In this document: positions 23,926 through 36,000 of the stretch, in pieces
Layout of the letters: every line of letters begins with the position of its first letter
How positions within the stretch are numbered: the stretch's first letter is position 1
Assembly: GCA_036346375.1 (NCBI GenBank)
Contig: CM070518.1
Span: forward strand, 3,108,182-3,172,181
Length of the DNA: 64,000 bases
From: Guadua angustifolia
Lineage: Eukaryota > Streptophyta > Magnoliopsida > Poales > Poaceae
Direction: 5' to 3'
Position numbers and translations under genes: made by a program
Notes under the pieces: model-generated
Database searches by the model: none
What the model was told of the DNA's origin: nothing
Seen by the model: the letters and a program-made list of their open reading frames with translations, nothing else

Positions 23926-25020
23926 AAAGCATGGGCTGGCAGGGTTGCCGAATATAACTTAGTCATTCAAATTTTTTTGCTTCCCCAGGTTAATCAGATT
24001 GGTATTGTCACTGAATCAATTGAATCACATGATTGGTCTGAAGCAGAGTTTAGAAATGTAGATGCACATGCTAGACATAGAAATAAGCAACCACTATCAG
24101 AAAAATTGTAGTCAAATGCTAATGTTTAGAGGAGCCAAAAAATGTTGTTCAGTTGTGAAGTCACAGAATTAGTAATTGCAAAAGATAAAACCCATAAAAA
24201 CAGAGATCTGTCACTAAAGAATTGATCGATCTGCACAATATGCTGCTTATGCCATCTTACTAGATACACAATTTTCAAACTCAGAAATACAATGCGCAAA
24301 TTATGCTAGCTTACTGAGTAAAACTTAGTATGAAAAGCTCAGTTGCTCGATTTGAAAACAAGAAAACAAGCATCATATGCAACTATTCTTGCCATGGATC
24401 AATCAAATAGTAATTAAAACAACCACATTCCACTGACATGCCACTACTGCTTTGCTTGTGAGTTAGCTTTTCATAACATAACACAATGGCCAGGTCGACT
24501 ACTAAGCACATGACTACATTTTTACCTCAAAAACATCCATTGCAATGGACCACATTATGATTACCACATCATATATCCAACCATTTACTCCAAATCTATG
24601 CCTTCCCAGCTTCCCCCCGCACTATGACAGCACCTGAAAGGCTAAAAAGCAGTCAAAGCACCAAATAGAAACTCTATTTTGTCAAACAATGCCATAATTA
24701 GAGCACCAAATAGAAACTCTCTGCAGCCACAATCCAAAATCAGCTTTTGGAGAATCCATAGCAAAAACAAACAGACCCTTACTCTATTACTGACAGAGAG
24801 AAACAACTAAAACCATCCTATTTGTTGACATAAAACTTGGTCTTTTGTCATCCTGATTATAGAAGTACCAAAGTAGAAACAGATAAATTAGAATAGCATA
24901 CATGTTCTCAGGTGGAAAAAAATCTAAAGAAAACTAACTAAGCTACAGTAAAACAATTGGCAGACAAAATGAACTATCTTGGTATTGGAAATGACCTCTT
25001 ATACTAATTATAGATGCATC

Positions 25021-26935
25021 TCAGTAGTCATCTCCATCATCTATATCCTCTGTTGGCGTGTTCTTTTGGTGAGAAAAGCCTAAAACATTGAAAAATTAGA
25101 AATTGACATATGATTATTATCAAGTAAACTAAAAAGTTAGAAGCAATTAAAAAAGTGCTTACTAGTTTTTTATGCCAATCTTGAAGACAAATCAAGGCCT
25201 TAACAGTTTTACCGGAGAGCCTGCTCCTATAATTGCTAATAACTCTTCCTCTTGTGCTAAACGCAGACTTAGATGCAACGGTTGAAGCAGGGATACCAAT
25301 GCATCACGTGACATACAAGAAAGGATGGAATACTTTGGAGACTGTACCACCCACCACTGTAAAATATCAAGAGATTCTCTACTAGGGAATGACTCTTCCT
25401 TGAAATATCTATCAAGCTTATTGCTTGCTTGAACTTTTTTGGCACTTAAATACTGATCCCAATCTGCAAGTGGGTCATTTTTAGCCTCCACATCATAATC
25501 ATCATTTGCTCCTTGTGATGAATGCTCAACTGATTCTCTCACTTTCATAGCATATTCATCAAAAAAAGATTCATATAGCTTCATTAACCTCATCGAGGTG
25601 TTTCTCGGCATGACTTCCAAATGCCATATTCAAGTGAAACTCAATATAGTCATTCTTGTAACTCGGGTCAAGTATGACAGGTATGCAATTAGTCAAGTAC
25701 GAATCTTTCCAATACTTGTCAAATTTCTCATGCATTTCTTTTACCATGGCCACAATGGTAGGGTTTTTACTTTTAGTTCTATTTTCCAAGGATTTTTTAA
25801 CTAACCAACCTCATGGAAGTAATGGTTGGATGTTGGATATTTTGAACCCGAAACAACTTTAGTGGCAGTGTAGAAAACCCTCAATAGATTAACATCTTTG
25901 ACCCATCTCCATTCTAAAATATGGGAGCATATTTGTAATTTAAGTCTTGCTATGGTATGGCATAAAATGCTGCTTTGAAAGGCAACACTGACTTAAGCAT
26001 AAGAAAAGTTGAGTTCCATATTGTGGCTATATCAAGTGAAGGGTGCTTCTTAAATACTCCCACCTGTATAATGATCTCTTCAAACTTCTCTTTCCTTGAT
26101 TGCGAACTCTTGACATACTTAACACTGTTTCTAATACTATCAATCATAGTACCCATTTTCTTTAATCCATCTTGGATGATAATATTGAAAACATGAGAAG
26201 CACACCAAATGTGAAACAATTTGCCTTGGCAATGTAGAAAACGCTTTTCTAGTACATTTTCTTTCAGAAAGTTGATTATTGTAGTGTTAACTGATGCATT
26301 GTCTAATATAAGACTGAAGATTTTATACTCAATGTGCCAATCTTGAATGCTCTTTAATATTACATTATACGTGTTCAAAACATCATGTGGAGTCTCCATA
26401 GGACAAAATCTTATAATTCTCTTTTGGACATTCCATTCATTGTCGATAAATTGACATGTAATGCATAATTATCCTAGATTCTAGTTTGACATCCACATTT
26501 TGGCGGTCAATGACACTCTAGAATTACAGTAATTGAAAAGATTTCGCAAACCCAATCTATGCTCCTTATAAGATGTAATACAATTAACTTGAGCAGTTGT
26601 TCTAGAAATCATTTTGAATATTGGGTTTAAGCTATCCACAAAAGATCTAAAGCCATCATACTCCACTAAGGAAAAGGGCAGTTCATGGAGAACGATCATT
26701 CATAAAAGCTCACTACGCGAGACGTCAGGATCAAATTTCCAATCTTTCAAGACAACTACTTCAGGTGAAGTTGCTAAAGAATGCATTTTATCTACCAAAT
26801 CATGCATTCTAGTTCTCATTTTGCATACTTCAAGTGTCTTCCAATTTGGCTAGTCTCTGATCCTCGTGAGGCTGGAAAGGTTTGGTGGCAATGTATGCAC
26901 TTTCCTTCTGCACATTTCCCATCATGATATATTGG
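25021..26935 (-). pseudogene. hAT transposase, RICESLEEPER-type, frameshifted
   Basis: Read right to left: a BED zinc finger piece (CIHCHQTFPASRGS, near 26890) is followed by the helical region (FRSFVDSLNPIFKMISRTT) with an in-frame stop near 26699. The RNase-H-like core follows (FSLILDNASVNTTIINFLKE; FHIWCASHVFNIIIQDGLKK). After stops around 25850-25950, the hAT-like RNase-H fold segment (EMHEKFDKYWKDSY, DPSYKNDYIEF) and the dimerisation domain (DILQWWVVQSPKYSILSCMS, then IPASTVASKSAFSTRGRVIS) come next, with LICLQDWHKK and an acidic end DDGDDY before TGA at 25021-25023. Frameshifts lie near 25580 and 25300, and a small intron at about 25085-25160. It would need several repairs to function, so it is inactive. 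Confidence 0.85.
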
Positions 26936-26940
26936 CTCGG

Positions 26941-29900
26941 TGTGCCGACCCGCATAATTAACCCCTGGTAACACTGTCACCTAGAGCTAATTATGTGGAC
27001 CTCAGCACAGTAACTAGCAAAACATCGGGAGCTCCAATGCTTTATTAGTTACTATACTGTATACAGAATATTGCAGCAGAACAATAATTAGAGACAGATA
27101 CGGAATCCTTTATTACATTCCATTAGCCACGCAGGGCTATTGTCTAAGTCTTAACTTTACATCAGACAGATTACAACAAAAGAAAGTCTAAAACCTCCTA
27201 TTTCCATTTGGGCGACTAGCGACTGTCTCGCTTAGCGGGAATAAGGCCGGCTAGTACTACTACTCCTCCTGATAGTAGTAGTAGTAGTAACCGTCCTCCG
27301 GCAGATCCTGCTCCTGCGGACTGTCCTCCACCCATGCCTCGGAGGACGATCCATTCGGTTCAGCGTCTAAGCAAGGGGAGATTTAGCAAGAGTGAGTACT
27401 AGGTACTCAGCAAGTATAATAATGAATGCAATAAATGACTTTTCCCATTCTCAGCTTCTCTTCCCTCGTTCCTTCTACAACTATTCCCAACCCAAATCCT
27501 TCATTTTACAGAAATACACTTTTGTTGAAAGGTTTGCAAGTTTTATATTTGTAAAGACTCTACTAATAGTGAGCATGTCACATGTAGTCTCCAATCCTGA
27601 AGACTGGCTTGAATTCAAGATTTTACCCTACGCAGGTTTGTGCCACTTTACCCACAATGACACCCACAAGAGATGCCCCAGAACGTTTATTCTATTCCGG
27701 TATTAGTTCTCCACCCTACACTGAGTATGGGGCTCACCTACCCTAGGTTACCCCACCTTCGGTGCAGTTCATACTCGACATACTGCCAAGAAGATAATTT
27801 GTACTCTGGCATACAACCAGCAGTACCCACCGGGCTTCAAATATACCGCCCCAATCACATTTCTCACTCCGCCCGCCTGGGTCATACCGGCAATTTCCTA
27901 GGACGATATAACACCTTACCCAATGTGGAGTAACTAATACCATCCCAGAACAACCTTTTCTGACCGATTTCACACACTGCGGTTGGCACTATTTTACAGC
28001 TCATTTCTCAATATTAGGCTGTTATTAATCTTATATGCTAACCTATTGTAGAGGACCCCACTGGCAAACACCTTCTCATCGGCATCCTCTACTCCACCAT
28101 AATAATATATCCCCAAGGCTCCCCTACGCGGACCAGCCAAACACTATAATGACATCATATTACCATTCCGATCATACTCAATTTATTCCCCATCACCCAT
28201 TCCTCCAATTCACTTCCAGTACTACCAAATATCCATTCTTACACTTCACACCCTCCAATTCATACCTTTCTTTCTAAAAAATATATTTTTAATGCAGTGA
28301 TGAAACTTAAAACAGAAAGCGGTAAAACATTTAAGAACGACGATCAATCGAAATGCGCTTGCCTAGAATAAAATTTAGAAGTTCGGCCTCGCTCGAAAAT
28401 AAGTTCTGATCGGTTGTCGGGTTCTGCTCTGAGCCTGAAAATTAAGTTATATTAATCTACTGCATTTTATTACATATGAGTAGCAATGCCAATATTCTCA
28501 ATTAACCAATTTTGCTAATCTTCCAAATTTGATCAGTGTTTATTTATATGCATGCTCTACTGTCTATTTATATATCCTTTATATGTCTAATGCAAATACT
28601 AGTAAGGATGATGCATGAATGCAGGTATGCAAATCCAATCTCCATTTCTTTCTTTATACTTCTTGCTGCCAACAGGTACGCTGCAAGCTTTTATTTGTCA
28701 CTTAGTACTTCACAGGCTTGCTCATTTGGTCAAAGACCATACTACTGCCTTCTCTGCTTTATTTGGCCACTTAGATGCTGCTACTGAGTAGTACTTTTCT
28801 TTGGTGATTCACTGGCTGGTTAGTACTGAGCTGAGCTATTTGACTTTTACTTCTACCGAAAGTGCTACTACCACCGACTTCCAAGCAAAGGCACTCGGTG
28901 GCTCTCCTCTCCTCTTCTTCTGCAAGATGGAGGCTACTCCTCCCATCTCTGCTACGCTTATTCTCTGGGTCGCTCTCTCGACCGGTACTTCTCCCTCTTC
29001 TCTCCATGGCGCCCATCTTGAGTGAGGCTCTCCTCATCTTTGCTACGATTGCTACCTCCCCCTCTTCTATTCGGCTATCCCCATGCCAAAGCACCTATCT
29101 CGCACTTTGAGCTATCCCTAGCTCAACGTAAATGGGGGTTTTTGGCTTCTTTTATTTTGTGGTCGCTAGGGTTTGGATCTACCGGTTTTGATGTTTTTGA
29201 GGTAAGATTTCAGGTAAGGTCTATGATGAAAATGGAGTAAACTCTAGGTTGGGTGGCAAGAACGTGGATTCTAGCTAGCTAGGACACTTTCTTGCGAGCT
29301 ACCGGGTTTAATCCTTTGAGACCACAGTCAATGATGAATCTACATTCGGAGACTAAACTTTTCTTTTGCTCTACTGCTACTTCTTTTGATTTCCCTTCTA
29401 ATGGCAGCCATGCACTTACTAGAGGTCCTACGATTTCTTGGTTTCTTGGCTTGAAGGAGCTCGAGTTGAGTAAAGGAAGTAGAGGATGCAGGTTCTTGAA
29501 ATCAGCCTTCTCTTCCTCTTGCTCCCTGGTTTGCTCCTCCTGGCTGACTTCACCTTGCCCTTTGCTCCTTGCTTCTTGCTTCTTGCTTCTTGCTCCCTGG
29601 CCGAATGCCTCTTGCTGGAGTGCTTTTGGTTGCAATGGAGAAAGAAGAAGGGAGCTAGCTATGCTCTCGGTTGGGAAAATGGGCAAGGGAACTGAATGTG
29701 GCTGGCTATGGAAAGGGGCTGCACCTGGTCTCTCCTTCTTCCCAGGCTTTTTACCTCACCGTCTTTGTGCCCTTGGTCGCTTGGTTCTTTGTGCATCGAT
29801 GAGGGAGATGAATGCTTCTTTACTAAGTTCTTGAGTCAATTGTACCCTTTTACCAAGTTACCATCCATCTCTCTCTCTCTCAAACACATTGTTGCTACAA

Positions 29901-30091
29901 AGCTTCCAAAGAACAGTATGACAATACATGCATGCACCCTTATACAATGAATCTTGCTAAGGCTTATGGTTAATGTTGGTTGCTTAATGCTCATTTACTA
30001 ATGCATAATTAATACTTAATCCTAATGCTAATTTAATGCTTATGTCTTAATGTGTATGAATAATGGGGGTTTAAGGGGGAGGGTCCTCACA
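26941..30091 (-). mobile_element. solo LTR (chromovirus-like, 3.15 kb) inside the hAT transposase gene
   Basis: Perfect 5-bp duplications CTCGG at 26936-26940 and 30092-30096. On the minus strand it begins TGTGAGGACCC and ends GGGTCGGCACA. No primer-binding site, polypurine tract or pol motif is inside. It carries the phrase GAGTACTAGGTACTCAGCAAG-like (near 27395), which is common in long grass chromovirus LTRs (from memory, so not certain). The insertion split the BED-finger exon of the host hAT element. Confidence 0.82.
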
Positions 30092-30096
30092 CTCGG

Positions 30097-30480
30097 CCTC
30101 CTTCCATACATCGGATTTCAACTTGTGTGGTTTATGTCTAGAGCCTAATCATTAAAAACACTACTTTCAACTTGCTATAGACAATGCCAATGCTTTACTA
30201 CATATCAAGAAAAGAACATAGAGGTAAAATCTCACCATGGGAAGTCCTCGTAGAGGATGGAGATCTCATTGGCGATGGAAAATGTATAGTATAACATGGT
30301 GTCGCTGGAGATGGAGACCTCATTCGTTTTTGTTTGAGAGGAGGTAGGCAGAACTGCTGATGGAGATATCCCTCATTTCAATGTCGCCATTCTCGCCAAT
30401 GTCCCAGGTGTTGACACCACAGTCGTCATTGGAGACCGAATTCATAGACTTGGTAGAGTTGCCGACGGTGAACACCCTCC
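30097..30480 (-). pseudogene. N-terminal exon of the hAT transposase, separated by the solo LTR
   Basis: On the minus strand it encodes an acidic leader (SNDDCGVNTWDIGENGDIEM) followed by stops. Past a likely intron it resumes near 30097 directly opposite the BED-finger sequence at 26880-26935; removing the solo LTR and one CTCGG rejoins them. Leaders of this type precede the BED finger in RICESLEEPER-like hAT proteins. Not functional. Confidence 0.55.
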
Positions 30481-31076
30481 CTAGGAAACAAACAGAACAA
30501 GTGAATTAAATAAAACTATCTTGATCAACTTCACCAAAATTAAATTTCCACCAAACGTTTATGCATTTAAATCAATTGATGTATAACATTGAACTTACAC
30601 TAAATATGCTCGAGAAACCTGTTTCTTTGTTATGTTATGAAAGTGGCATTATACAAGCGTCGGCATTCTGAACATACCATACTCCCCTTAATAAACAAAT
30701 AATGAATTAGCATGCAGCTCATCATAATTATCACTGTTTTCCTTTCCAGCATTGTCAAATGTAAGTAATACTGAGTTTTTTTTCTATAGTGACTATGTTA
30801 ACTCAATGAGAGCTGATCGGAACTTCAGTTCTGAAATGTTCAAAGATTTACAAGTACTTTGCTTGTAGCCATTTTACTTGGAGAACTATCTCCAAATATT
30901 TCATAGTAGTTATCCTGAGCTTTTACTTGCATACTATGGTTAGATTATATTTTCTAACAAAATCTTTGATATATATTTTCTAACATTTTCCCTTATGTAT
31001 TATGTGAATGACTACATGGAGCAATTTTCCAATGGTGCACATAGTTGTAATAGGTCATGCTAGTTTTATTATTTAG

Positions 31077-31285
31077 TTGAAGCAACAAATGATTGCTTTT
31101 TATGATTCACAAAAAGCAAAGAATGAATTGCCAAGCTTTGATGATATTGATGCTGAGGACTACTCCAAGTTTTTCAAAGTAGAGCTAAGTTTATCACTTT
31201 ACAATATATTTTCAGACCCCCTTCTTTCCAAGAGTAGCCTGTTCCAAGACATAGACATTGGCAATTTGGCATGGATAAAAGTAAT
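31077..31285 (+). other. exon-like fragment of unknown origin within the hAT element
   Basis: A plus-strand frame preceded by an acceptor-like TTTTATTATTTAG (about 31063-31075) encodes LKQQMIAFYDSQKAKNELPS and then FDDIDAEDYSKFF, a coding-like acidic peptide. Its orientation is opposite to the transposase. I do not recognise the protein. It may be a captured host exon, but this is weakly supported. Confidence 0.35.
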
Positions 31286-31312
31286 ACTTGAAGTTCATGT
31301 CTAATAAGAACA

Positions 31313-31440
31313 ACAAAACAGAGGAATGGATTGATTGGATTCACATTGTTCATCTTCAGCCTTCACTGCCTCCCAAAAGAATAGCAAAACAGAGGAATGG
31401 ACTGATTGGATTCACCTTGTTCGTCTTCTCTGCCTCCCAG
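31313..31440. repeat. two-copy tandem repeat, about 71-bp unit
   Basis: CAAAACAGAGGAATGGATTG at about 31314 recurs as CAAAACAGAGGAATGGACTG at about 31385. Both are followed by ATTGGATTCAC(A/C)TTGTTC and CTGCCTCCCA. Confidence 0.7.
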
Positions 31441-31639
31441 GGTTGGCTATCATCTTCCAACCTATTCCTCTTCTCATCTACCAGCCTCTTCCTCTTGTGT
31501 AGCTTCTTTCTCTTCTGTTCTTACCTGGATCTACATCTGGCAAACACAACAACAACAAATCATAAAAAAAACTAAGGAATCAAGAACTGTAAGAGGGAAG
31601 GGTAGGATAGACACTTCTTGAATAGTGACGGCTCCTCGC

Positions 31640-31990
31640 AGTCATGGACCTCACCGCTACCTTGATGCTGTTGCTCATCGCCGCCAACCGCCAGCTGCGG
31701 GTCTTCCCTGTCACTTGTAGAGAGCCTCACCACAACATCGCCACCCCATCTGCCATGCTTTCTCAAATCACCATCGCCTACAAAGACTCTGAGGAGGTAG
31801 AGACTCGATGCAAAGGAGTCAAAGACTCGATGCGGAGGAGCCAATGAGGAGGTGGAAACCGTAGAGACATGGACTTGCAATGGACTTGATGCGGAGGAGA
31901 AGTGCGGAGGAGCCTATGAGGAGGCAAAAACCCTAGAGATGCTAATTGCGGATGAATCAATGTGGTGATGTGGAGACAAACTCAATGCGG
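31640..31990 (-). other. GC-richer leader region of the hAT element with short imperfect repeats
   Basis: Contains repeated phrases GATGCGGAGGAG and CAATGAGGAGGTGGAAAC/CTATGAGGAGGCAAAAAC (31800-31950). It lies just inside the right end of the hAT element and is probably the 5' UTR and promoter of its transposase (inference). Confidence 0.4.
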
Positions 31991-32175
31991 CGATGCAAAA
32001 TTGAGGAGAGTCGAACTCGAGTAGGTCAAGCGGATGCGAGTGGGCTTCATGGGCTGGCAAGCGAAGCGCCACCTAATTAATTAAGTGGGCTGTGGGTGTC
32101 CGTTTACTATTTTATGTGTGCTAAACTAGGCGGGCTAGTGGACAGCCCGCGACCACTTTCATGCTTAAGTCCATG

Positions 32176-33344
32176 TACTGTTTAACTATGTTTATGTATA
32201 TATATTACATTTCATACTTTTATCATGGTAACAGTAGGAGTTGAGATAGCTACAAAGACACTAGGCAATCTACTTAATCAATGTCCAATAATAGGAGAAA
32301 AGGCCCAACAAGTCAGCCATTACCCTGTAATGAATGTAACATGCTCTCTCATAGCTCAAATTCATGACTTCTTATGCTGAGCATTGAAGTTCTTGCTTTG
32401 TACTGATTTCTCTCAAGATAAAATGTTTTTTCTATTTTCAAAACCTTTTCTAAACATTATCTAGTATAAGGTCTTATGGAATCTTCCTATTGCTTCAATC
32501 TCTATGCACTTATTAAAATCCAAGTGATCCTGATCTTCTTTGGTAGTGTTTTGTGCTTAGTGGCGTATTATAGTTTTCTCAAACTTATTAATAGTACTAA
32601 TAGGCTAACAGATTGTCGGCAATCAGTAGTTTTTGTTTGTTTAAGTATTATCTAGATAATATATGAAAGACTGTGGAGGTTTACTCATTTGAGTGATGAG
32701 TAATCGGGTGTGTTTGAACTTGCGATGCTTAAGTTTGAGTTTGATTTGAATTTGCCTTGAATTTCTAAGCAATTTGAGGTGCTGTCACGCAAGGGTGGCA
32801 CTACCGGCCGTGGAATGGTGGTAGTGTCGGCCTGCGGTACTATCGGCCCTTTTATGACGGTAGTTATTTTATAGAGAGGTGATTCTCTAGGTTGAGCAAA
32901 GGCGGTACTACCAGCCATGGGGGCGGCATCTAGTTGGCGATAGTTTTTTTCAGAGTGTGGTTTCTTGGGGTTTTCAGAGGAAGTGGTGCTACTGACAACT
33001 AAGAAGTGGTAGTACTGGACTTACGGCACAACCAGCCTCTGGTTGGCTGTAATATCGGGTTTGCTAATGAGTTTTGGATAAATGTTTGAATTGCGTGGTT
33101 GTTAATTGCATATTTTGTGAATAGTACTACGTAATGGTTCGGGGAATGGTTATGAGCCGAGAAGACAAGGAGTCAGAGCGTGAAGCACTAGTGATGAACA
33201 TGGTGGGCAACGACATGGATTAAGACTAGACTTAGGGAGGAGTTGAGGTCCAAAACGATCAAGAAAGTTGAAGCTGTCATCATGAAGTAGTAAGAGACAT
33301 GTGGCGCGCCAAGTGACTTAGATCCATTTGCATGCGAGGACGGT
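32176..33344. repeat. diverged LTR fragment with ACTACCGGCC-type palindromic words
   Basis: AT-rich at first. From about 32785 to 33060 it contains GGCACTACCGGCCGTGG, GCGGTACTATCGGCCC and GGCGGTACTACCAGCC, the same kind of words found in the three Copia-like LTRs of this window. The borders and orientation are uncertain. Confidence 0.4.
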
Positions 33345-34989
33345 TGTAGGATCAAGAATAACTGACGAGGGTGAATAGGAGGTTTCTAAATTTTTGGTTC
33401 TAATTGCAACTAATAAAATTACTAAGCAAGAATTACAATTTTAACAATTAAAGATAGGTTCTCTAGAGTTCACTAAGTGCTCCAACAATTAAGATATAAG
33501 CAAGATATGATCCTAAGCACAAGATCAATATGATTAAATTGCTAGAAATGTAAATTGAGCGCAAGAATAGAAAATTCAAACCACAAGAAAAGGAGACACA
33601 AGAATCTATTCTATGGTCTTAGAGACTTGCCGGTCTCCTCTAATCCATATTAAGGTGACTTGAACACTTCAAGCCAACTCCAATCACTTGAGCCTTCCTC
33701 GATCACTTTGGTAGTTCTTCCCCGCTCCGTGTAGGTGAACTCCTGCCTTCACAACTTGTCGGGACTTCTTACAATCTTTATCGAGAAGCTCAACATGCAT
33801 GAACACCTACAAGCTGTCTAGGAAGCGGCAACCTCTAAGAGTAATAAGTCTTGACGCTTGCTTGAGGTTGACTCAAGTGTCTAAAGACTCAACACTAAAT
33901 GCAACACTTGAATTGCTCCTAACTCTCTCAAAATGCAAATTTAATGCACACAATGAGTTGGAGACTTTCTAGAGCTCAAGAACGATCAATGAAGTCCAAG
34001 AGATACTCTAGAATATAGGTGGGGGTATTTATAACCCCCCACCAACCAAATATGGCCCTTGGCTAAAAAGATCTCAACAGTGCTCTGGGAGGCCGATCAT
34101 ACCGCCTTAGGGCCGGTATGACCACTGCTTAGTAGCCAGCGGTTGCTCTAGTGCATTAAATGCACTGTCAGTGACCATTGGTCACTGTGGCCGGTATGAC
34201 TGGAGGGGGTTCGGTCATACCGGGCCTAAAAATCCTCCATCGGCCAAAAAAAAGGATGCTCTCTAGAAAATAGGGCCGAATTGAGCCCAGTCGTACCACC
34301 GGCTGGTATGACTAGAGGGGGTTCAGTCATACTGGCCCCTCAGCCACCAAATATTCCCTTCTCTGTAAAATCCAGACTAGGGTGGCTCTAGTTATACCAG
34401 CCCCTTTGCCACTGAACATGATATTTCTCCCTTTTTGCTTTTTTAATTAAATGCAATACCAAGGAAATTTAAGTGTGCATGAAATTAAGCCTCTAAGCAT
34501 TTTTTCGACATCGAACGAGTAGTTAAGATCCCTCTTAATAGTATGGTGACTATACAAGCAATCCAATCTTTTTCTCCAAGCTCCGAGATCAGCAAAAGTT
34601 ATGAAAATATCCTTAAATTTTATACCTTAGCCATCGACATGTTGATCTTTTTTCATCAGTTTCGTGCTCCCATGATCGTCGAAATCTGGACCAACCTATT
34701 CTCAAAATACTCCATTGAATATGTCAGTCATCTAATCATAACTAGCCACGTGTCCGTGCGTTGCAACGGAAACTCAATTTACGATAAAAAATTTATTTAC
34801 AAAGAGCAATAACAGTGGCAAAGGTGGGTAATTTTGATGCAGTGACACGGACAAAGGTGGGTAATTAAAGAGCAGTGGCAAAGGTGGGTAATTTTGATGA
34901 AGTGACGTGGGAAGAAACTCTCACTTTATATAGTAAAGGTTGTCATTAATTACTAAAACCAAATCAAATTAGGGGTCTAGATGCTTTCA
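33345..34989 (-). mobile_element. 3' LTR of a SIRE/Maximus-like Copia element, with a Helitron inside
   Basis: On the minus strand it starts TGAAAGCATCTAGACCCC right after a polypurine tract (AAAAAGGTGGAGAT, 34990-35003) and ends GATCCTACA. It is collinear with the solo LTR at 19613-21320 but lacks the MITE present there, and it carries a 199-bp Helitron (34741-34939) absent from that copy. Because a polypurine tract and internal sequence flank the high-coordinate side, it is a 3' LTR, not a solo one. Confidence 0.7.
34741..34939 (-). mobile_element. 199-bp mini-Helitron
   Basis: On the minus strand it starts CCTTTACTATATAAAGTGAG and ends GCTAGT, preceded by a palindrome-rich stretch (CCGTTGCAACGCACGG), which is the standard CTRRT-type end with a hairpin. 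It inserted between A and T. The related LTR at 19613-21320 keeps the empty site (ACAATTATAA near 19658-19667). No coding capacity; it would depend on a Rep/helicase from elsewhere. Confidence 0.85.
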
Positions 34990-35477
34990 ATCTCCACCTT
35001 TTTGGTAATTGATGACAATCCTCAAGTAAGAATTGATTTGAGTTTAGATTTTCAGCATGCAACAAAAATCCATGTTGTATGCTCAAGAGTTTTCGTTTTA
35101 ACAATATTTTGCTCCTTGAGATGAAGTAGTGAATTTGGCGCAAAATATTACTAAAACCTCAACATTTAATTGAAACCCCCCCAAAGATGTGTATGTGAGT
35201 GAAGAGTTGTCATTTGCATATTTGAAATTTTTGAAAATTTTGACAGAGTTTCCCCTTAAATATTGAGTCCAGGGATAACGATATATATGCAATAAATATA
35301 TCAAGCATGAAAAATGAATATGAGACAATGGTCCATGTGTGATATAAATGACCATAAGCACAGATAAGCATTTAAAATCCATAAGTATCCAAACAAAAAT
35401 AAAATGCCATACTTGAACATCCACACAACCCCAAACATCTAGAGCATCCAAAAGCAATAACGAAGGTTCATTAGCTT

Positions 35478-35560
<83 letters not shown>

Positions 35561-35780
35561 CTAATCCTTCCGAATGATTAAAGCATCAATTCTTCAACCT
35601 TCATACTTCTCCCCTTTTTGGTATCAAGTACTAAAAAGGGAACTCCAAGTCAAGCTCAAGACGAAGGAGGTGGAGTACGACAATGCTCATAGCGATGAAA
35701 TGCTAGTGGTGCCTGCTCAGTGCAGTACTCTTGGAACGAAGAGCTTCACTCATGTGGATCTCGACTGAGAATGAGATTCC
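34990..35780 (-). mobile_element. 3' internal region of the Copia element (non-coding)
   Basis: Starts with the polypurine tract and includes CTCCCCTTTTTGGTATCAAG (about 35608-35627), the T-rich style usual between pol and the LTR in SIRE-like elements. No reverse transcriptase or other pol motif is recognisable. A long AT microsatellite lies inside at 35484-35559. Confidence 0.45.
35484..35559. repeat. (AT)n microsatellite
   Basis: About 38 uninterrupted AT dinucleotide units. Confidence 0.98.
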
Positions 35781-35894
35781 CAAATAAGCCCTAAGCAAGT
35801 GTGATTGGCATTCTGAGCAGAGCTTCACCGGGTCAAGGAAGACAAGGGGCATTCCAGTTTTTGGATATACTATTTTGGCCCGAATAGAAATAAA

Positions 35895-36000
35895 ATATAC
35901 TAGAATACATGAACACTTGAACAGTGGCAAATCATCGAACGCTAATGAAAAAAAGTGGCAAATCATAAAACACAGATCTTAGCAGTGACGTATCCTCAAT
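35895..36000. repeat. dispersed repeat fragment shared with 19310-19420 (opposite strand)
   Basis: Contains AGTGGCAAATCATAAAACAC and AGTGGCAAATCATCGAACG, the reverse complement of the words at 19310-19420. Confidence 0.5.

Larger units (their letters stand above)
22456..32167 (-). mobile_element. hAT transposon (RICESLEEPER-like), split by a solo LTR
   Basis: Perfect 8-bp duplications AGTCCATG at 22448-22455 and 32168-32175. The ends share ATGAAAGTGG in inverted orientation (left TCACGATGAAAGTGG; right end reversed TAAGCATGAAAGTGG). The span is 9.7 kb, but 3.15 kb is a solo LTR (26941-30091) and 0.41 kb a MITE (23516-23925), leaving about 6.1 kb of element. It carries a broken transposase on the minus strand: the BED-finger leader lies at 30097-30480 and near 26860-26935, the core and dimerisation domain at 25021-26860. 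Confidence 0.85.

Noticed and set aside
29279..29834. Open frames of 135 and 180 residues on opposite strands
   Set aside because: They lie inside the solo LTR at 26941-30091 and show no retroviral or host domain.
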